Shown here piece by piece: positions 60,075-64,000 of a stretch of DNA of 64,000 nucleotides. Positions within the stretch are counted from its first letter, which is position 1, and each line of letters opens with the position of its first letter. The notes under the pieces were generated by a model. The model made no database searches and had not been told where the DNA came from. It saw only the letters and a list, made by a program, of their open reading frames with translations. The stretch is from Promethearchaeota archaeon. GTDB taxonomy: Archaea > Asgardarchaeota > Lokiarchaeia > Sigynarchaeales > SOKP01. The translations under genes were made by a program, and so were the position numbers. The stretch covers positions 20,855-84,854 of the forward strand of contig JABXKC010000013.1 in NCBI GenBank assembly GCA_013375495.1. Reading direction: 5' to 3'.

Positions 60075-60863
60075 ATGTTAAGATTACAAATGCCTGGATC
60101 ATATAAGCTAAAAATAGTTTTAGGAGGATCACGAAATTCAGGAAAAACCACATTCATTAATAGCAATAGAAACAGTAACAGTCCAATTGGCGTTTCTTTT
60201 GAATCTGTTGAATGTTTCATTAACGAAGGGGATCATTTTAAGTTTATTATATGGGATCTAAAAGATAGCGAAAGATTTAGATTTCTTTTTCCTTATTTTT
60301 GTCGAGGCGCTAGTGCAGGATTATTGTGTGTTGATTTATCTAATTATAAGTCCTTTTTAGACTTAACTAGGTGGGTAAATCTTTTTAGGGAGAGCGCTAG
60401 AGGTATTCCAATACTTTTAATTGGCACCAAAGCCGATTTAGCAATAAGAGAAGTAACAGATGAAATAATTAACGAATTCATTACTACTAAAGGAATTGAA
60501 TATGCTGGGGAATCATCCCTATTGGATTTAGATAGTAAGATTGAAGAAGTATTTAAAAATTTAGTTCAAGCATTAAATCCTAATATTTCCATAGATTATT
60601 TTCATATTTCCAAAAAGGAAGACGATGAAGAATTTAAGATTTTGGAAAAATTCTTTGATCGATGCCCTGTATGCAAAAAAATGAATCATCATAGCGCAAA
60701 TTTGAAAGTAATATTTTCTAATAAGACCAACCCTAATACTCTGGATTTAAGAGAAAACTTAATTAGATTAGTTGATAACATAGATATAATTAATTTCGAA
60801 TACTCGAATCACATTTCTGTTGGAATTCCTTGTTGTGAATGTTATAAGGAATTATTTGACTAA
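60075..60863 (+). CDS. Rab-like small GTPase with C-terminal zinc-binding extension
   Basis: 262 residues. G1 is GSRNSGKT (18-25), the switch-I area has GVSF (39-42), switch II is WDLKDSERFR (60-69) where Rab proteins have WDTAGQERF, and G4 is TKAD (118-121). The change from TAGQ to LKDS removes the catalytic Gln and invariant Gly, so GTP hydrolysis may be altered. After the G domain a C-terminal extension has CPVCKKMNHH and CCECYK, probably a zinc ribbon. Eukaryote-like GTPases of this sort are typical of Asgard archaea. Confidence 0.88.
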   Translation: MLRLQMPGSYKLKIVLGGSRNSGKTTFINSNRNSNSPIGVSFESVECFINEGDHFKFIIWDLKDSERFRFLFPYFCRGASAGLLCVDLSNYKSFLDLTRWVNLFRESARGIPILLIGTKADLAIREVTDEIINEFITTKGIEYAGESSLLDLDSKIEEVFKNLVQALNPNISIDYFHISKKEDDEEFKILEKFFDRCPVCKKMNHHSANLKVIFSNKTNPNTLDLRENLIRLVDNIDIINFEYSNHISVGIPCCECYKELFD

Positions 60864-61279
60864 TACTTTAAAATTCCTGAGGCAGTAATTATGTCTTTGT
60901 GATCAAATGCTAGTTTTAAAGATTCAATTTCTGAAACTTGCAAAATTTCCAGAGATTGAGCATCATCCTTCGCGATTGGGGTCTCAGTTTTAGTAAAAGG
61001 TTCACATAAAAATGCAATCGAGAGATTGTGTCCTCTGGGATCACGTTTTGGATCCGAAAATACCCCTATAAGATTAATGATATTCACATTGATATTCGTT
61101 TCTTCATAAGCTTCTCTGACACATGCCGCTTCTACAGTTTCACCTATATTTACAAAACCACCTGGTAGAGCTAATTCTCCTTTAAAGGGGGGATTTTTTC
61201 TACGAATTAAAACAATAAAATTTTCTTGATATTTTATGACCGCATCAACAGCTACTAATGGAGTTATAGGTTTTGACAT
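60860..61279 (-). CDS. Nudix hydrolase (ADP-ribose / NTP pyrophosphatase-like)
   Basis: 139 residues with the Nudix box GGFVNIGETVEAACVREAYE-ETNI, which binds magnesium and hydrolyses nucleoside diphosphate-X substrates. The flanking strands VAVDAVIKYQENFIVLIRRK and FSDPKRDPRGHN resemble ADP-ribose pyrophosphatases. The last 4 bases overlap the end of the convergent GTPase gene. The metallophosphoesterase gene on the same strand ends 2 bases upstream of this start, so the two are an operon. Confidence 0.92.
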   Translation of the reverse strand: MSKPITPLVAVDAVIKYQENFIVLIRRKNPPFKGELALPGGFVNIGETVEAACVREAYEETNINVNIINLIGVFSDPKRDPRGHNLSIAFLCEPFTKTETPIAKDDAQSLEILQVSEIESLKLAFDHKDIITASGILKY

Positions 61280-61281
61280 AA

Positions 61282-62088
61282 TTAATCATCCCATACATCA
61301 GAGCTCAGTAAATGCTCTATACGTGTTCGACGCGGTCTAACGAACTTAGTTCGACTTAGTTTTCGCTCTAAAAGTAGACTCCTTTCGAGATTTGTAGAAT
61401 TTACCATAAATACTTCGATATCACCCTCATCTAAAATAATGTGATTAAAGCTAGGACTATCGTCCGCTCTAACTTTATTAGAAGTCGAAGTACCACAGTA
61501 AAGGAATGTTGTCGGCCCGATGACATATGCGTGCGGTACGTGTCTATGTCCCATTAATACCAAATCAAGCTCAAATAATTGAGTAAATTCGAGAATCTCT
61601 CCTGCATCTCTCACGGTGGTAAATTTTTGGCCTGAAAGAGGTACTGGTATTAAGTGATGGTGAAGTGCCATAACTCTATTTTCCAGATTTTTGTCAAATT
61701 GGCGACCTAACCAGTCTAATTGCTCGTCCCCGCATTCTCCATGAGAGATATCATCCCTTGCGCTACAAATACCAACGATTATAGTATCTTTTTCATCTAG
61801 GATTAATCTTGATCTTCTAGGACCAATAATTCTTTCAAAGAATATTATACCACTGTTTTTTGCATCGTGATTTCCTGGTACTGCTAGGAATTTTGTAGAT
61901 TCTCTAATTCTTTTTATATAAGGTAATACTTCCCTAAATTGAGTGATTCTACCTTTATGAATTATATCTCCAGTGCATACAACAGCATCAGGAGAATGTT
62001 CTTTAATGTATTTAATAACATTTTCCATATATTCAGGTACAAACTCAGAACCATAATGTAAATCACTTATTTGTATGAGATTAACCAT
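61282..62088 (-). CDS. Metallophosphoesterase (Icc/CpdA-like)
   Basis: 268 residues with the calcineurin-like metal motifs ISDLHYG (DxH), CTGDIIHKG (GDxxxxG), VPGNHDAKNSG (GNHD/E), ALHHHLIP and LMGHRHVPHA (GHxH). Cyclic-nucleotide and nucleotide phosphodiesterase activity is typical. The basic C-terminus (SRTKFVRPRRTRIEHL) is unusual and may bind nucleic acid. It is followed on the same strand, with 2 bases between, by the Nudix gene. Start ATG at 62088. Confidence 0.92.
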   Translation of the reverse strand: MVNLIQISDLHYGSEFVPEYMENVIKYIKEHSPDAVVCTGDIIHKGRITQFREVLPYIKRIRESTKFLAVPGNHDAKNSGIIFFERIIGPRRSRLILDEKDTIIVGICSARDDISHGECGDEQLDWLGRQFDKNLENRVMALHHHLIPVPLSGQKFTTVRDAGEILEFTQLFELDLVLMGHRHVPHAYVIGPTTFLYCGTSTSNKVRADDSPSFNHIILDEGDIEVFMVNSTNLERSLLLERKLSRTKFVRPRRTRIEHLLSSDVWDD

Positions 62089-62261
62089 ATTAGCGCAACT
62101 ACTCTTGATGAGATTATTTTTTCTATAAGGTGTTCTAATGCATATTAAATTTTAAACTATATTAAAGAATGTTAATTTACATTTAGTAAAATTTTACTAT
62201 TATTCTACTACAAAAAAAATAGCTTTCAAAATGAATTTATACAACAATATTATGCTTATTT

Positions 62262-62438
62262 TTAAACGCATATTTGCTTGTTAAAAATATTCCGCATTTT
62301 CCTAGATTGAGATATTTTGTCTAAAAAGATTTTATCTTTGCAATCTATGCATATATTTTTAGCTTTTAACCATCTTAATTGTCCACATTCAGGACAAAAA
62401 AATTCTTTATATACTAATTTCATCATAAATTTCACCAT
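62262..62438 (-). CDS. Small zinc-ribbon protein
   Basis: 58 residues: MVKFMMKLVYKEFFCPECGQ, then RWLKAKNICIDCKDKIFLDK. Two Cys pairs, CPEC and CIDC, make a small zinc ribbon with a basic tail. The first codons overlap the stop of the gene before it as TAATG, a sign of coupled translation; a second start at 62426 behind GGTGA is also possible. Such small ribbons often bind nucleic acid or larger complexes. Confidence 0.65.
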   Translation of the reverse strand: MVKFMMKLVYKEFFCPECGQLRWLKAKNICIDCKDKIFLDKISQSRKMRNIFNKQICV

Positions 62439-62596
62439 TAAATTCTATTGTATTTTAGGATTTTGACTACATCTAGATTAATCTGATCTATAATAATGTC
62501 AAATGATTTTTCAAGCGGAGTTTCGGTAAATTTCCTCTTGAGTTTTGAATATTCTTCCTTTTTTTCTGTTAAATCTTCTAATATTTCTTCAAACAT
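62438..62596 (-). CDS. Small helical protein upstream of the zinc-ribbon gene
   Basis: 52 residues, acidic-to-basic helix MFEEILEDLTEKKEEYSKLK followed by TPLEKSFDIIIDQINL. No recognised family. Its TAA overlaps the next gene's ATG by one base, so the two genes make a coupled pair. Coding character is supported by the overlap and the amphipathic pattern only. Confidence 0.55.
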   Translation of the reverse strand: MFEEILEDLTEKKEEYSKLKRKFTETPLEKSFDIIIDQINLDVVKILKYNRI

Positions 62597-62791
62597 AATT
62601 AATCTATTATTTTCTCGTTTCTCTATAATAATACAAGATTATTTTTTGTTTTAAGCTATTTCGCCATAGTATATAGATTCTATATAGTTAAATTATATAT
62701 GTAGAAGTAAGAAAAACTAGGCTTTTTCAAAATAGTTTGAAAAGATATATATATTAAATTGTTAAAAGACTTAATGGGTGCTACGATAATT

Positions 62792-64000
62792 TTAATTTAA
62801 GTTTAATTTCTCTTTTATGTAGTTAATTAAATCGTCAATTTTTACTTCTTTACCCGCGATAAAGACTTGACCATAATCTTCCTTACCGCCGCCTTTACCA
62901 CCGTATTTCGAAGCGATTTGTTTAACAAAATTCCCCATGTTGAAGTCTGATCTTTTCATAAGCTCTTTCCCTACCATTCCAATAATAGTAGTCCCTTTCT
63001 CATCTTTACTGATAAAAATTGTATTCAGATCTTCAGATTTACGCAGGATTTTCACGCTTAAATTTTTAAGATCGTTTTGGGAAAGATTTTCAAAGGATTT
63101 AATAATCATTTTAGAGTCGTTGAATAAAAATGCTGATTTGACAAGATTTTCCATGAATTGTTCGTTAAACAAGTTTTCTACATCTTTTAATTTTACTTTA
63201 GCACCGTTCCATTCATTATATAATTTTTCTACCTTCAGAGGAACATCTTCTTTTTTTGTGTTTAGAATTCGAGATAATTCCGTTAAAATTTCCAATTCAA
63301 AAGTATTAACTGAATTCAGAACCATGTCTTTTTCACTAAATTTTCCCGTTTGAAGTGATTTATTTAAGTTCTTCCATTTATTTAATAATTCTTCAACTCT
63401 ACCTACAAGTTTGTTCTGTGGAATTTCTAATAATTTTTCAAGTTGTTTTAAAATGAGAGATTCTTCTACTTCAAGCTCTTGTGTTGCAGATCCTGCAGTA
63501 AAAGTCAATCTCACTATACCATCTTGAATTTTTTGAGATTTAATTATTTTAATTCTTCCAGTTTCTGAAGTATTATTCAAGTGCGTTCCACCACAAGCTT
63601 CTACATCTATTCCTGGAATATCAACAATTCTAATATTTTTTCCAGGTACTGCACCTCCTTGATAAATTGTCATCCCGTATTTCTGTTCCGCTTCCGATCG
63701 TGGAATAAAGGAAAGATTCACATCAATTGCTTCGTCAACTATTTCATTTGCTTTATTTTCTATTTTTAGTAAATTTTCTCTAGAGATTTGTTCGTAATGA
63801 GTAATATCCAAATTGGAATGTTTCATAGTCTTCTTAGCTCCAGCTTGATTAATATGGGCCCCCAATACAAAACGGGCAGCAGCATTTACAATGTGAGTAG
63901 CAGTATGGTGTTGAGAAAGTTGAGTACGCCATTCTTTGTCAACTTCAACTTTAACATTTTCTCCTTCCTTAAATTTTGGTTCTTCAGATAAAATGTGAAT
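62792..64000 (-). CDS. alaS: Alanyl-tRNA synthetase, C-terminal part (cut by the right edge)
   Basis: A frame of 402 codons enters from the window edge; the TTG at 63865 is internal, not the start. It contains the editing domain zinc motif HHTATH and CGGTHLNN, the GSATQELEVEES segment after it, coiled-coil linker helices and the C-Ala domain ending GGKGGGKEDYGQVFIAGKEV. This is the last part of AlaRS (full proteins are about 900 residues); the catalytic domain lies outside the window. It clears mischarged Ser/Gly-tRNA(Ala). Confidence 0.95.
   Translation of the reverse strand: MHILSEEPKFKEGENVKVEVDKEWRTQLSQHHTATHIVNAAARFVLGAHINQAGAKKTMKHSNLDITHYEQISRENLLKIENKANEIVDEAIDVNLSFIPRSEAEQKYGMTIYQGGAVPGKNIRIVDIPGIDVEACGGTHLNNTSETGRIKIIKSQKIQDGIVRLTFTAGSATQELEVEESLILKQLEKLLEIPQNKLVGRVEELLNKWKNLNKSLQTGKFSEKDMVLNSVNTFELEILTELSRILNTKKEDVPLKVEKLYNEWNGAKVKLKDVENLFNEQFMENLVKSAFLFNDSKMIIKSFENLSQNDLKNLSVKILRKSEDLNTIFISKDEKGTTIIGMVGKELMKRSDFNMGNFVKQIASKYGGKGGGKEDYGQVFIAGKEVKIDDLINYIKEKLNLN

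Noticed and set aside
1..64000. CRISPR array, transposase, integrase or prophage
   Set aside because: No regularly spaced repeats, DDE or tyrosine recombinase motifs, or phage structural genes were found by reading. The four repeat pairs are direct copies of host gene ends, not IS inverted repeats.

Overview
The window is AT-rich archaeal DNA, roughly one third G+C by eye. It looks like an Asgard archaeon, most likely close to Lokiarchaeia. The evidence is two Ras/Rab-like small GTPases with added domains (46857-47900, 60075-60863), an archaeal-type D-aminoacyl-tRNA deacylase, an acetyl-CoA decarbonylase/synthase gamma subunit, Lrp-type regulators, TATA-box promoters and large membrane-anchored surface proteins. 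Redox and iron-sulfur genes dominate, as expected for an anaerobe using the Wood-Ljungdahl pathway. I found no tRNA, rRNA, CRISPR array, integrase or recognisable transposase.

Layout. 1-15.5 kb: a large unknown protein cut by the left edge, an MFS transporter, CdhE, a HAD phosphatase, a gingipain/caspase-fold protease-like surface protein, a helical-repeat protein, a MoaD/ThiS-like protein ending GGN, RNase Z, a coiled-coil protein and an ABC/FtsX export system. 15.6-16.1 kb: a G+C-richer intergenic island with strong RNA-folding potential and a short ORF interrupted by one TGA, ahead of a corrinoid protein gene. 17-22 kb: a sulfur-handling block of TusA, an IscS lacking the PLP lysine, IscU fused to a thioredoxin-reductase-like domain, and a four-module flavoprotein-rhodanese-TusA-rhodanese protein. 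22-25 kb: HdrD-like protein, rubrerythrin, superoxide reductase and an ion transporter.

26-45 kb: transporter, acyl-CoA dehydrogenase, flavodiiron protein, two small rubredoxins and a rubredoxin reductase fused to rubredoxin, which with the rubrerythrin and superoxide reductase make a coherent oxygen and peroxide defence. Mixed in are accessory genes. At four places an intact gene is paired with a truncated copy of one of its ends 1-3.5 kb to the left, with one or two unrelated genes between: transporter 26894-28390, rubredoxin 34404-34538, ferredoxin-like 41491-42279 and HTH regulator 44503-45156. The intervening cargo is a HAD phosphatase plus a flavodoxin-like remnant, a beta-helix surface protein, a cold-shock/DEAD-box fusion helicase, and a membrane protein. 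This repeated layout is the most unusual structural signal here.

45-64 kb: iron-sulfur flavoprotein, two glutaredoxin-like proteins, a ferredoxin:thioredoxin-reductase-like catalytic subunit, a row of three tandem protein disulfide oxidoreductase paralogues followed by thioredoxin reductase, SfsA, two convergent Lrp-like regulators with C-terminal cysteine tails, a divergent ZIP-like protein, DtdA, VOC and Nudix proteins, a metallophosphoesterase, two very small overlapping genes, and alanyl-tRNA synthetase cut by the right edge.

Function calls rest on motifs read by eye. No database search was run.
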